Below, one piece after another: positions 39,721 through 50,110 of a stretch of 64,000 nt of DNA. The translations under genes and the position numbers were made by a program. The notes under the pieces were generated by a model. The model was given only the letters and a program-made list of their open reading frames with translations, searched no databases and was not told the origin of the DNA. Position 1 is the stretch's first letter. Every line of letters starts with the position of its first letter. The DNA is taken from positions 124,001 to 188,000 of the forward strand of contig NZ_JABSQR010000009.1 of assembly GCF_013215705.1 (NCBI RefSeq). Direction: 5' to 3'. Origin of the DNA: Moritella sp. (GTDB taxonomy: Bacteria; Pseudomonadota; Gammaproteobacteria; Enterobacterales; Moritellaceae).

Positions 39721-40338
39721 TTACTTATTCTGTTCTGCCTTAAAGGCTTGAATTAATTGCTCGGTTTGCATTAATGGTAAGCCGACAACAGCGCTATAAC
39801 TGCCGCTCAGATGACTGACGAATTTACCTGCAAGACCTTGAATTGCATAACTACCGGCTTTATCACTGGGTTCACCAGTACGCCAATAATCATGCATTTC
39901 AGCGCGTGATATTGCTCTAAACTGTACTTGAGTGGTGACGAGTTCAACCCAGCAACGCGTGCTATCGGCCAGCGCAACAGCGGTCATCACGTCATGTTCA
40001 TGACCTGATAATAAACTTAACATCCGAATCGAATCTGCTTCATCAACCGGTTTTTCTAATACTTGTCCGGCATAGACGACGATGGTGTCAGCACCTAACA
40101 CCACGTATTCAGCGGCGGTATTCATATTAACCTGTGTTGCGTGCGACTTGATTAACGCAGCAACACCCGCTTGCGCTTTATCCCGAGCGAGGCGTGACAC
40201 ATAATCAGGCGCTAATTCGCCCACTTGCTGTTGCTCTTCTACATCGACGGATAATACCGAGAATTCAACGCCGATTTGAGTTAATAACTCACGGCGACGT
40301 GGCGACTGCGACGCTAAATACATATTTATCTGTTTCAT
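39721..40338 (-). CDS. maf: Maf-family dTTP/UTP pyrophosphatase (YhdE)
   Basis: A 205-residue Maf protein that hydrolyses dTTP, UTP and modified relatives to monophosphates. Motifs are LASQSPRRRELL at the N-terminus, YVSRLARDKA, VLGADTIVV at about 90-98 and YAIQGLAGKFV. It sits between mreD and rng, as yhdE does in E. coli. Confidence 0.95.
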   Translation of the reverse strand: MKQINMYLASQSPRRRELLTQIGVEFSVLSVDVEEQQQVGELAPDYVSRLARDKAQAGVAALIKSHATQVNMNTAAEYVVLGADTIVVYAGQVLEKPVDEADSIRMLSLLSGHEHDVMTAVALADSTRCWVELVTTQVQFRAISRAEMHDYWRTGEPSDKAGSYAIQGLAGKFVSHLSGSYSAVVGLPLMQTEQLIQAFKAEQNK

Positions 40339-40376
40339 CTTATTATTTTCTACTCAATTAAGCTATCTTCAGGCCA

Positions 40377-40859
40377 TTATCTAATCGCAAATTGACGACG
40401 TATTTTCCGTAAAATCAAGAATATCCATGGCCATATTAGCATCGTGGTTAAGATTGACCATAAGTACATAGGTGTTATCGAGATGTCGAAAAGTAATTTT
40501 TCAGCCCAGAATATGATTAACTTATTCAGCATCGTTAAAAAGCCAACAATTAATGCTTGCTGCCATAACGATATGTTCCGGATCAACCGATGATTCATCA
40601 CGATAATATAGATAACAATAGACAAGGCCAAGGAGTGGATCCCTAACGGTGCACCTAATAATATATCTAGCGTTAACCCGGTGATCCAGGCATATCCAAT
40701 ACTGACGCGATATGGCAGTGCCATGCACCAATAACCCAATACCAATAACAGCCAATCAGGGCGAAAATGATTGAAAGGCTCGGGCACAGGTAGTGCCGTG
40801 ATTAATAACGCAATGATTAAGGTTAGGATTATTTTAAAACGACCGTTCGCAGCTGTCAT
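40377..40859 (-). CDS. mreD: MreD, rod-shape membrane protein
   Basis: A 160-residue hydrophobic protein with five or six membrane segments, in the elongasome with MreC, RodA and PBP2. The motif FNHFRPDWLLLVLGYW is family-typical, as is GLTLDILLGAPLGIHSLAL. It overlaps mreC by four bases. Confidence 0.95.
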   Translation of the reverse strand: MTAANGRFKIILTLIIALLITALPVPEPFNHFRPDWLLLVLGYWCMALPYRVSIGYAWITGLTLDILLGAPLGIHSLALSIVIYIIVMNHRLIRNISLWQQALIVGFLTMLNKLIIFWAEKLLFDISITPMYLWSILTTMLIWPWIFLILRKIRRQFAIR

Positions 40860-41725
40860 AATGCCTCCTCCTTGTTACTCTGTTCTGCATTGTTATTTGA
40901 CGTATTATCGTCATCCCAGGTTAATAGGACGTAACGGATCCGCTCCAATTCGACCACCGGTTTTGCTTCTACTTGCGCATAAGGTTGACCCGTCTGATAA
41001 GTAAAGTCCGTGATTGTCGCGACGGGATAACCTTCGGGAAACACGCCGCCGAGGCCAGAGGTCACTAACACATCACCCACTTGAATATCGGTACTGTGTG
41101 GCACATAAGGTAAATTTAGACTGTTTAGCTCACCGCTACCATTCGCAATCGCTCGAATATCATTACGTTGTACTCGCACCGGAATACCATGACTAATATC
41201 AGCAATCAGTAATACCCGACTGTATGTGGCAGCCACATCGACAATTTGTCCCACCACACCTTGTTCGTTTAATATCGGTTGGCCAATATAAACGCCATCC
41301 GTAGCGCCTTTATTAATCACCACTTGCAGTGAAAAGGGGTCGGAATTAACCGTGATTATTTCAGCGACTAATTTACGCTGGTCAGCATGCACTGGCGAAT
41401 TAAGTAACGCCCGTAGCCGTTTATTCTCTTGTTTTAGATGCTTAAGTGCCAACAACTGGACTTGCTGAATGAAGAGTTTGTCTTGTTGTTCTACCACTTT
41501 TTTTCTTAAATCTCGGCGGTTGACAACGGTATTTGATACACCTTTGAGCATTTCACTGGGGATATTTGCGGCATAAATTAACGGTGATACCGCGGTATTT
41601 AAATAAAGTCGCACATTTAAAAATGAATCAAATTTTGAATCAAAAACAATCAATGAGAAAGAGGCGATAACCGCAAGGAACAGGCGCAGTTGTAAAGATG
41701 TTGAAGTAGCAAAAATAGGTTTCAT
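40856..41725 (-). CDS. mreC: MreC, periplasmic rod-shape scaffold
   Basis: A 289-residue bitopic protein with one membrane segment near residues 12-28, a coiled coil at about 70-105 and beta-barrel domains after it. It binds PBP2 and stimulates the elongasome. Family motifs are VNKGATDGVYIGQPIL, GVVGQIVDV and LVTSGLGGVFPEGYPVA. It follows mreB after 60 bases. Confidence 0.96.
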   Translation of the reverse strand: MKPIFATSTSLQLRLFLAVIASFSLIVFDSKFDSFLNVRLYLNTAVSPLIYAANIPSEMLKGVSNTVVNRRDLRKKVVEQQDKLFIQQVQLLALKHLKQENKRLRALLNSPVHADQRKLVAEIITVNSDPFSLQVVINKGATDGVYIGQPILNEQGVVGQIVDVAATYSRVLLIADISHGIPVRVQRNDIRAIANGSGELNSLNLPYVPHSTDIQVGDVLVTSGLGGVFPEGYPVATITDFTYQTGQPYAQVEAKPVVELERIRYVLLTWDDDNTSNNNAEQSNKEEAL

Positions 41726-41785
41726 TAGATGGTATTCTCAAAGGATGGCGCGTCCGCCATCCTATAGGATTATTTAATCAGGTGC

Positions 41786-42844
<1,059 letters not shown>

Positions 42845-42870
42845 TTAGTAAAATGTTGCAGGATCGGTTA

Positions 42871-42899
42871 ACTTTACCAATGCGCAATGAATCAGGCAA
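42871..42899 (-). promoter_or_regulatory. Probable promoter of the mreB operon
   Basis: On the minus strand TTGCCT and TAAAGT are separated by 17 bases, about 45 bases before the mreB start codon. It lies in the 100-base gap after the mshQ stop codon. Confidence 0.45.
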
Positions 42900-42927
42900 G
42901 TTTATCAGACTTTATGACTGACAAACA

Positions 42928-45711
42928 TTAATTTAATCGCCTGCGGTAAATAACCCGATCATTGCTGCGGAAAAAGCCGAATACGATGTTTGCAGACGGT
43001 GATTGAACAGCTCCTGTCTCGCTGCCTTCCCAGTTATATTTAAACCAATTATCAACGGTATAATCAAGTTTAACCTCACCACTTCGATTCGGCGCTGCAA
43101 TGATTAGCCCTTGAGTGATACCGTTGGTAAAATTTCCGGTTCCTGAAAGCGCAGGTAGAGCTCCACCTAAAGAAATGTTAGTTAGCGTCGCCTTTACAAA
43201 ATCGAAGTCCGTTTTAGTATCATCATTATTCTTAATGAAGTTTGCCCCATCGAAATATTCAATTTTCATGGTTGTGGCAAAATCATTCGATATTGGACCG
43301 TAGCCATCAGCGATCGTCCAACGACCATAACGTAATTCGCTGGTTTGTGCGGATAAAGTTTTCGCTGCTGGAAGCTCTGCATTAGCAGGCATATCAGTAT
43401 CATTAAGTAAAACACCATCAAGATCCGTAATACTAATACCAAAAAGTGTATTCATTATTGGGCCATCAGGACCACTTGCCAAACGTGAGAAGTGACCGTC
43501 GTCTAATATATTATCAGGTTGATATACGCCATCGACCCATACGCCTTTAAATTCCTCTAAACGATCAGAAAAAGAACGATTCCTTAAACCACTAACCTCA
43601 ACACTAAAAGTTACATCAGCATTAAATGCTCCATCATAATTATGAGTGACAAAACCCAAGCTATTTTGCGCTTCAAGGCGATAACCAAATCGTAATTCAG
43701 GTTGGTCCATATAAGTAAATACTGCACCAATACTTGGTGAAGTCAATAAAATCCAGGCCATTTCCCAATTACGGCCAATACCAGGTTCATATTGGTTTGA
43801 ACCTTCATTCCATTGCACGCAATAACCATTATTTGGCCATGTTCGACATTCGTAAACATTACCATCATCCGGCTGTAAAACAGTTGTCCCTGCGACATAA
43901 CTACTCAGGCCATCAGGAAATACATAGTCATAACCATTACGAAAATAGCCTCTCGCACCCACATAATCATCTACTTTTGATGACACTAATTCAAAATGAG
44001 AGGGAATAAAGCGACCTATCTCAGTGCCCTTAGTATCATCGGAAAAATTATCATCGACCGAAAACGTCATACCGTAATAATCCGTATCCCGTACGTTTAC
44101 TTGCATCACCCCGACTTCATTATATGCAGCATTTTTAAAGCTAGAGACCCCATTATTAAAGAGCGTTAAATTTGCGGTTTGCCAACCTGCATCTAGCGCT
44201 GTTGTTTTATTTTCCTCAGCTGCATAATCAAATATCCCCTCAACACCATTATTATTGGGGATTTTACGCGTAATCTTAATCCCAATTTTAGGCTTGGTAC
44301 TGGGGTGATAATTAAGTGTCGTGTTGCCATCAGCACTTACAGCACTGACTTCAAAAGTAAATGGTTTAGCTGCTATTTGCGTATATATCGATAAATTATT
44401 CGTCGTTGCAGTTAAATCAGAGCCTGTTGATGAAGTCGCTTGTACTAAGAACCTATCTGGTCTCACAACAAAACTATTGCTCTCACCTCTGGCTTCAACA
44501 CCATTTTTAAAACTATGTGATGCCACTAAACGAATCTTACCGGCATCGTGATAAACCGATGCCGGTATTTTAAATATACCCGGTTTAACAGCAGTTAATT
44601 TAACCCTAGATTTGTTTCCATTTTTACCAATTGCAGTATTGCCGATATTGAAATTTCGAACCGTACATTTATCAGGTTCAACACAATTTAAACCGATATT
44701 AAAGTTACTGTCGTCAGTTTCCAATACTTTACAGGTACCAGAACCGTCATTTTCTAATGCTTGTAAATATAAGCTATCGATACTAACACCAGCAATTTGG
44801 TTACCAATGTCAGCATAGGAGTTAGCGTTACTCGAAAACTTTAAGCCAAGATCAGTAAAGTTAATCTTACAAGCCCCTGCTACACTTGCATCATTACAAT
44901 AAGTATTGCCTTCACTATTAACGCTCAACCGCATAACACCTGGTGATAATAACGCTAAGTTACCAACAGTAGCACGACCATGTACGATATTGACTGTCTG
45001 AGACGAACGATTATCAATGCGTAACTTAACCGTTGTGCTAACATCAGCAACATTACAAAACTTATCAGTTACTTTATTTTTACAAGCTTGAACATCAATA
45101 CTTGCAACGTCACAGGTCAGAGCAGAACTCGGATGTTGAATACGATAATGAGTTACCGCATTTTTTATTTTTTTACCGACTAATCTAATCCCTTTAAATT
45201 GAAAATCATCAAAACCAAAATAAGAATTACACTGCTGCCTCCAACCAATATATCGGGATCTGCCATACCGGGGTTTGCCATAACATTGTCCAACAACAGC
45301 AATTTGATACTCCCCAGGACTTAACTCTCGGTTAATAACTTCTGACTCTTTATATTTAGATTTGTTAGGGATAGAGATACTATTAATTATCGGTATCGTT
45401 TCACCTTTTTTCCAAATCAAGAAATATAAGCGATTACTTAGTCCCCGAGCCCGTTTTAACCGTATTTTTTTTAATCTAAAGGAAGTTTTAAGAGTAAAAT
45501 CAATGACCTTACCTGTAACTTTAGGGTTTCTCAATATCTCACCCGATGGTGTGTCATCGGCACTAATTATGTGAGATGGATTGATATAAGAAAGCTTTGA
45601 ATCGCCCACTTTCATGCCTTTTTCAATATCAAAAGCTGAGTACACAGGCAGGCACATTAAGGTCATGATAAGAACAAAGACGACTTTTAATGATTTCATT
45701 AAAAACATCAT
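42928..45711 (-). CDS. mshQ: MshQ-like secreted protein with DUF6701-type C-terminus
   Basis: A 927-residue protein with a signal peptide (residues about 1-25, ending VYSA). The N-terminal part is Lys/Arg- and Tyr-rich and of unknown fold; from about 195 on there are many paired Cys ([51 protein letters not shown]) and beta-rich domains. The C-terminal half resembles the large MSHA-locus protein MshQ. It overlaps mshP by four bases (ATGA). A pilus-tip or adhesive role is inferred, not known. Tandem in-frame ATGs leave the start uncertain by a few residues. Confidence 0.85.
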   Translation of the reverse strand: MMFLMKSLKVVFVLIMTLMCLPVYSAFDIEKGMKVGDSKLSYINPSHIISADDTPSGEILRNPKVTGKVIDFTLKTSFRLKKIRLKRARGLSNRLYFLIWKKGETIPIINSISIPNKSKYKESEVINRELSPGEYQIAVVGQCYGKPRYGRSRYIGWRQQCNSYFGFDDFQFKGIRLVGKKIKNAVTHYRIQHPSSALTCDVASIDVQACKNKVTDKFCNVADVSTTVKLRIDNRSSQTVNIVHGRATVGNLALLSPGVMRLSVNSEGNTYCNDASVAGACKINFTDLGLKFSSNANSYADIGNQIAGVSIDSLYLQALENDGSGTCKVLETDDSNFNIGLNCVEPDKCTVRNFNIGNTAIGKNGNKSRVKLTAVKPGIFKIPASVYHDAGKIRLVASHSFKNGVEARGESNSFVVRPDRFLVQATSSTGSDLTATTNNLSIYTQIAAKPFTFEVSAVSADGNTTLNYHPSTKPKIGIKITRKIPNNNGVEGIFDYAAEENKTTALDAGWQTANLTLFNNGVSSFKNAAYNEVGVMQVNVRDTDYYGMTFSVDDNFSDDTKGTEIGRFIPSHFELVSSKVDDYVGARGYFRNGYDYVFPDGLSSYVAGTTVLQPDDGNVYECRTWPNNGYCVQWNEGSNQYEPGIGRNWEMAWILLTSPSIGAVFTYMDQPELRFGYRLEAQNSLGFVTHNYDGAFNADVTFSVEVSGLRNRSFSDRLEEFKGVWVDGVYQPDNILDDGHFSRLASGPDGPIMNTLFGISITDLDGVLLNDTDMPANAELPAAKTLSAQTSELRYGRWTIADGYGPISNDFATTMKIEYFDGANFIKNNDDTKTDFDFVKATLTNISLGGALPALSGTGNFTNGITQGLIIAAPNRSGEVKLDYTVDNWFKYNWEGSETGAVQSPSANIVFGFFRSNDRVIYRRRLN

Positions 45712-46148
45712 AACTTCACTTCCGCTTCAACTTGGTGCTGCGCCACTATTTTTCCACCGTCACAAATACCGGTAGCGCGCAGATAAAACTGACTACCAGA
45801 AGTAAGCTGAATACTTTGGCAAGTAACCGCGACACTGCAGTTTTCTAATCCTACGTTCTGACTAATATCAAACTGTAAATTATCAGTATCAGAAATAACC
45901 GTAGTAGCAGGAAAATTGACACATACTAAACCATTTAACACCTGATAAATCCCATATTCCATACCACTATCAGCCGCATAATAAGCTTTCGCACTATACA
46001 CTTCATTGGCAACACTGTCCGCTGTAGAACTCAAAATACGGCTCAGAGACGCGGCTAATAAAGAGATCACAACAATGATAAATATCGCAATCACTAGCAT
46101 ACTGCCTTGTTGTTGTGGATAGCGACTCGACATACGGTTACGGGACAT
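45708..46148 (-). CDS. mshP: MshP, MSHA minor-pilin-like protein
   Basis: A 146-residue protein with an atypical pilin-like N-terminus ([23 protein letters not shown]), resembling PilX-type minor pilins. Six Cys-containing segments follow, including VCVNF and CSVAVTCQS. It overlaps mshO by 11 bases and mshQ by four. It may form part of the pilus tip complex with MshO and MshQ. Confidence 0.88.
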   Translation of the reverse strand: MSRNRMSSRYPQQQGSMLVIAIFIIVVISLLAASLSRILSSTADSVANEVYSAKAYYAADSGMEYGIYQVLNGLVCVNFPATTVISDTDNLQFDISQNVGLENCSVAVTCQSIQLTSGSQFYLRATGICDGGKIVAQHQVEAEVKL

Positions 46149-46947
46149 TTGTCATTACCACCTGATGTTCAAATTTAATATCACGGCCATCATGCAGCAA
46201 GAAACCAAAGCTTAACTCCAAAATAGCATTACTGAACTGCGTCGCTCCGGTTAATGACATACTGCTATCAGTCGTGAGATTATCCGCCATTAATACCGAT
46301 GTGCCAAAACTATTACCTAATAACGCCTCTCTACGTGATAAGCGTGTAACACCACCTATTTGAGCCAAGCAATATTGCACTTTACTTCCTGCAATAAAAT
46401 AACGAGAGACTGCTGAGTCTTTCAATAATGTAGAGTCCAGCGTGACCTCTGCCTGAGCTGGGTTTGCACCTGAAACGCGTTCATATTTAGTTATTTCAGC
46501 AATCGTATCACTCGGTAATGAATCAAACTCGTTAGCATCGGTTGTTAGTATACTTATATACTGACCTTCAAAATCATTATTGCTCGGGTCTGCTAAATCC
46601 CTGGTTTTTTTATCCATAATTAATGACACGCTAGATTTTCCGCTCACAGTGCCAAGATATTGACCTGCTGCGGAGAAAGGCACAAATTGTATGCAAGTTT
46701 GTCCTACTATCGTAGGCATTCTAGTTACACTAAAAGCAATCGCAGAATCAAGCTCTTTACTCATTCGATTTAGTACAAAGCGAGCATCATTCAAGCGCTC
46801 ATTCTGATTAACAGAGGTTTGATAAAGAATCACGTTATCACTAATAAAACGGCTACTAAAAGTGCCAATAACACCTAATAAGATAATTACCATAACAAGT
46901 TCGACGAGGGTAAAACCTGACTGTTTGTGTTTAATCGTTCTAGGCAT
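46138..46947 (-). CDS. mshO: MshO, minor pilin (PilW-like)
   Basis: A 269-residue prepilin with the class IV leader KHKQSG and the mature N-terminus FTLVELVMVIILLG, including Glu5. MshO-like proteins resemble PilW/GspJ minor pilins. Its start codon shares one base with the mshD stop codon (TGATG). Confidence 0.9.
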   Translation of the reverse strand: MPRTIKHKQSGFTLVELVMVIILLGVIGTFSSRFISDNVILYQTSVNQNERLNDARFVLNRMSKELDSAIAFSVTRMPTIVGQTCIQFVPFSAAGQYLGTVSGKSSVSLIMDKKTRDLADPSNNDFEGQYISILTTDANEFDSLPSDTIAEITKYERVSGANPAQAEVTLDSTLLKDSAVSRYFIAGSKVQYCLAQIGGVTRLSRREALLGNSFGTSVLMADNLTTDSSMSLTGATQFSNAILELSFGFLLHDGRDIKFEHQVVMTNVP

Positions 46948-47471
46948 CAGTAGTTTCCCTTAAATGAAGTCAGTGTTATCTCTTCATTATTTGGCATGAA
47001 TATCGTCACTTGGATCCGTTTAGCCACATTATTTGCTGTACTACCTGTAACAAACTTATCGGCAGCGTTACTAACACATATATTCAATCCGTAACCAGGA
47101 TATTCGTTAGTAAATAACGTCAGCGTTGTTTTTGGATCGCTAGTACAATATTCATGATAATCATCGACATCATTAAAGCCATTTGGATTGTTTCTATTTT
47201 CTATACCATCAGTACCAAAATCAGCGACTGCGGTACAAGTCGCACATGGACTAAAGCTACCCAAAATTAAATTATTCTCATCATAATAACGAATCAGCAC
47301 CTGGTTCATCAGGCTTTTACCTAATGCTGTGGCTTTTATCTGGTACATCGGCGAGGTCATTTTATTGGCTTGCGGTAAAAACACGCCAGTTACAATCGTC
47401 AGCGCGACCGCTAATACTACAATACCGACAACAATCTCAATTAAGGTAAAACCGCGTTGTTTATTGTTCAT
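46947..47471 (-). CDS. mshD: MshD, minor pilin (PilV-like)
   Basis: A 174-residue prepilin with the leader MNNKQRG and the mature N-terminus FTLIEIVVGIVVLAVAL. It resembles PilV/GspI minor pilins, which help initiate the pilus. I choose the ATG at 47471, with AAGG nine bases before it; a TTG at 47492 lies upstream. It overlaps the mshC end by 11 bases. Confidence 0.9.
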   Translation of the reverse strand: MNNKQRGFTLIEIVVGIVVLAVALTIVTGVFLPQANKMTSPMYQIKATALGKSLMNQVLIRYYDENNLILGSFSPCATCTAVADFGTDGIENRNNPNGFNDVDDYHEYCTSDPKTTLTLFTNEYPGYGLNICVSNAADKFVTGSTANNVAKRIQVTIFMPNNEEITLTSFKGNY

Positions 47472-47958
47472 GGATGTAGCCTTGAGATTCAATTCTGATT
47501 AATAATGTTTGTTCGCCGATGATGCTGATGTCACAGCTAGCGCAGCTACTGGCCACGCCAAGGGGATCAAACTCAATCGTATGCGGGCTAAATCTAATTG
47601 CACTACTATCCGCTTCTGTTTGACTGATGCCTAATTGAGGAGGGTTAAAATTGTCAGGTAAATCAGTGTCATTACAATTGGCAGGAATACCGAAACGGTC
47701 ACTCTTAATAATAACTTTATTGCAGGCATAAGGGTTATCGGAACGGGCCGTTCCGCCAACATTTTCACGGCAATCCTCATCACAGCTCATCGCTTGTTGC
47801 TGTACGGTTTTTAATAATTGCAGTAGTTGGTCACGATAAACTTGACCTTCAAAGTCATCTTTACCAATAAATTTAGGGATCGCGGTCGCGGCTAGAATAC
47901 CTAAAAGGATAATAACGATAACCAGTTCAATGAGCGTAAAGCCTGATTTTTTAAACAT
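47461..47958 (-). CDS. mshC: MshC, minor pilin (GspH-like)
   Basis: A 165-residue prepilin starting MFKKSGFTLIELVIVIILLG, so the leader is only six residues. It has several Cys pairs (SCDEDCR, SCASCD). In MSHA loci mshC follows mshA; here a terminator-like hairpin lies between them, which would lower expression of minor pilins relative to MshA. Confidence 0.92.
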   Translation of the reverse strand: MFKKSGFTLIELVIVIILLGILAATAIPKFIGKDDFEGQVYRDQLLQLLKTVQQQAMSCDEDCRENVGGTARSDNPYACNKVIIKSDRFGIPANCNDTDLPDNFNPPQLGISQTEADSSAIRFSPHTIEFDPLGVASSCASCDISIIGEQTLLIRIESQGYIHEQ

Positions 47959-48088
47959 ATGCTATCGTACCTGATGGCTTAATGATTGTGAATGCTAGAT
48001 ATTAGCTTTTATCATGCTGAGTATTGATACCATCATACCTTTAAGATTGAAAAATAAAAAAGTTATTAATAAATTGTATATAACAGAT

Positions 48089-48118
48089 ATAAAAAAGGCT
48101 TACGGAAGTAAGCCTTTT
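48089..48118 (-). terminator. Terminator/attenuator between mshA and mshC
   Basis: AAAAGGCTTAC (48093-48103) pairs with GTAAGCCTTTT (48108-48118) around a GGAA loop. On the minus strand a T run follows. It lies 42 bases after the mshA stop, before the minor pilin genes, and probably sets pilin stoichiometry by partial read-through. Confidence 0.85.
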
Positions 48119-48159
48119 AAAAAACTAGGTTATAACCTATTTAATACTCAACAAAAAAA

Positions 48160-48612
48160 CTATGAGCATGTTCCACTTACAATAGTATAACCAGCACCAC
48201 TTGCAGTAGTCTTATTATAAGTAACACAAGTATCAGTTGATGAGCTTGCAGTACCATTCCAGAATGTATAAGAAGTAGAACCACTACCTGAAGGTGCAGA
48301 CGAGAAACCACTTAATTCGACAGCACTTGCAATACCAGCAGATGTGGCAGCTGGGTAACCCCAAACAACAGCAACATCACCACTTGATGTTGAAATACTG
48401 CCAGATGAATTACTTTCAATACCATTAATCGCCGCTTTAGAGTAAACAATATTCGCCGCGCTGTGCAGAGCAGACTCAACACCCTTCATTGCCGCTTTTT
48501 TAGCATCATCTTGAAGGTTAATAAATTTCGGCACTGCCGTTGCAGCTAAGATACCTAGCACAATAATTACGATCACTAATTCGATTAGTGTAAAACCTGC
48601 ATTTCTTTTCAT
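48160..48612 (-). CDS. mshA: MshA, major MSHA-type pilin
   Basis: A 150-residue prepilin with the leader MKRNAG and the mature N-terminus FTLIELVIVIIVLGILAA. Glu5 is present. A Ser/Thr-rich body and two C-terminal Cys (about 134 and 149), which would form the D-region disulfide, match MSHA-type pilins. A strong GGAGC ribosome binding site precedes it. It is monocistronic or nearly so because of the terminator that follows. Confidence 0.94.
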   Translation of the reverse strand: MKRNAGFTLIELVIVIIVLGILAATAVPKFINLQDDAKKAAMKGVESALHSAANIVYSKAAINGIESNSSGSISTSSGDVAVVWGYPAATSAGIASAVELSGFSSAPSGSGSTSYTFWNGTASSSTDTCVTYNKTTASGAGYTIVSGTCS

Positions 48613-48859
48613 TTTAGCTCCAAAAGCATTTTAGTATAAATTACATGAATATATAATCGGTAGTGCATCCACCTAATTTACATTTATGCACGTCTTAGTA
48701 TATTTTTGATACTATGCCAAAAAATAGACATTTACACTAGTTTTTTTTCATTAATTTGCCTTTATCACAATATCCAGCCTGCCTATAAAGCCCTATATTG
48801 CAGCCGCCGAAACAATAAATAATATTATGCACCATAAGCCATTAGTTAATACCATATTG

Positions 48860-48885
48860 GTGGTTCAAGGTTAACCTTGAACCAC
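48860..48885. repeat. 26-bp perfect palindrome at the mshG stop codon
   Basis: The left half GTGGTTCAAGGTT (48860-48872) is followed directly by its reverse complement (48873-48885). It covers the last four codons and the stop of mshG. No T run follows on either strand, so it is not a standard terminator, but it could form an 11-bp hairpin in the mRNA between mshG and mshA. Confidence 0.75.
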
Positions 48886-50088
48886 ACTCATCATGTCCCA
48901 CATCGGCACAAAAATACCGAGTGCTAAAATCAATACCATCACAGCAACAATGCAGATCAGTATCGGTTCAATCTTCGCGGTCAGCGATTCCAATTCATAA
49001 TCCACTTCGCGTTCATAAAATTGTGCAGCTTCTAATAATAAATCATCCACTTGACCAGTTTCATCTCCCACCGAGATCATTTGTAAAATAAGCGGGGTAA
49101 ACATACCGCTTTCACTCGCCGTTATAGTCAAGCTCTTACCTTCTTCAATACCTGCTCGCATACCTAAAATACGCACTTCCATCCAGGCATTATCCACGGT
49201 TGATGCCACCAGCGACAAACTGTTATTCAGAGGCACACCGCCCCTTAGCATCAACGAAAAGCTGCGCGCAAAACGGGATAACAAGGTTTTTTCAATCACA
49301 GGACCAACAATGGGAATGCGAATAGTAAACAGCCCCCAACGTAATTTACCTTTATCCGTTTGAATATAATATTTAAACCCAACAATAGCGGCAATAATCC
49401 CAATAATAATCAGATGCCAATAATTCACAAAAAAAGCCGATGAAGCCAGTAATGTTCGCGTTGCCCACGGCAGTTCAACACCAAACTTATTAAACATATT
49501 AGCAAACGTCGGAATAACAAAAATGTTCAAGATCACCATCGCACCTGAAATAGCGATTAATACAAAAATAGGATAACGCACTGCACTGGCAATACGACGT
49601 CGGGTATCCATTTCTAATTCTAAATAATTGGCGATTTGTAAAAATGAATCATCTAAGCGACCGGTATTCTCACCCACTCGTACAATGGAAACAAAAATAG
49701 AGGCAAATACATGCGGGTGTGCGGCCATAGATGCCGATAGTGTATTACCACTGTTTAAGCGAACAACCACATCATTAAGCACGTCTTTAAGCTTCGCGTG
49801 TGAACTCGATTCTGATAAACCTTTGATCGCACGGATCATCGGAATACCCGCTCGCGTCAGTGAGTACATCTGACGGGCAAAAATAACTAACTCAGCAAGC
49901 GGTATTTTCGGTGTCAATAACTGACTAAGGTCAATGCTGTTACCGCTGCTGCTCGCCACTTTAATATCAGTGGGAGTAATACCTTTCGCCATTAACGATT
50001 GTACTAATGCATCTTGGTTCTGCGCTTCGAGCTTTCCTGAAACAGCATTGCCTTGGCTATCGCGGCCTTTATACGTAAAATTTGGCAT
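48871..50088 (-). CDS. mshG: MshG, inner-membrane platform protein (GspF/PilC family)
   Basis: A 405-residue platform protein with two GspF domains and three membrane segments (about 170-190, 220-240 and 375-395). It begins MPNFTYKGRDSQGNAVSG; the motif AALASSL-like region and GDETGQVDDLLLEAAQFYEREVD are family-typical. It should transmit the MshE motor stroke to the pilin base. It lies 22 bases after mshE. Confidence 0.95.
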   Translation of the reverse strand: MPNFTYKGRDSQGNAVSGKLEAQNQDALVQSLMAKGITPTDIKVASSSGNSIDLSQLLTPKIPLAELVIFARQMYSLTRAGIPMIRAIKGLSESSSHAKLKDVLNDVVVRLNSGNTLSASMAAHPHVFASIFVSIVRVGENTGRLDDSFLQIANYLELEMDTRRRIASAVRYPIFVLIAISGAMVILNIFVIPTFANMFNKFGVELPWATRTLLASSAFFVNYWHLIIIGIIAAIVGFKYYIQTDKGKLRWGLFTIRIPIVGPVIEKTLLSRFARSFSLMLRGGVPLNNSLSLVASTVDNAWMEVRILGMRAGIEEGKSLTITASESGMFTPLILQMISVGDETGQVDDLLLEAAQFYEREVDYELESLTAKIEPILICIVAVMVLILALGIFVPMWDMMSVVQG

Positions 50089-50110
50089 TGGCTAACCTTA
50101 ATCGTCCTGT

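Noticed and set aside
48001-48160. CRISPR array or tandem repeats in the mshA-mshC gap
   Set aside because: Only a single terminator hairpin and AT-rich sequence are present; no regular repeats with spacers were found.
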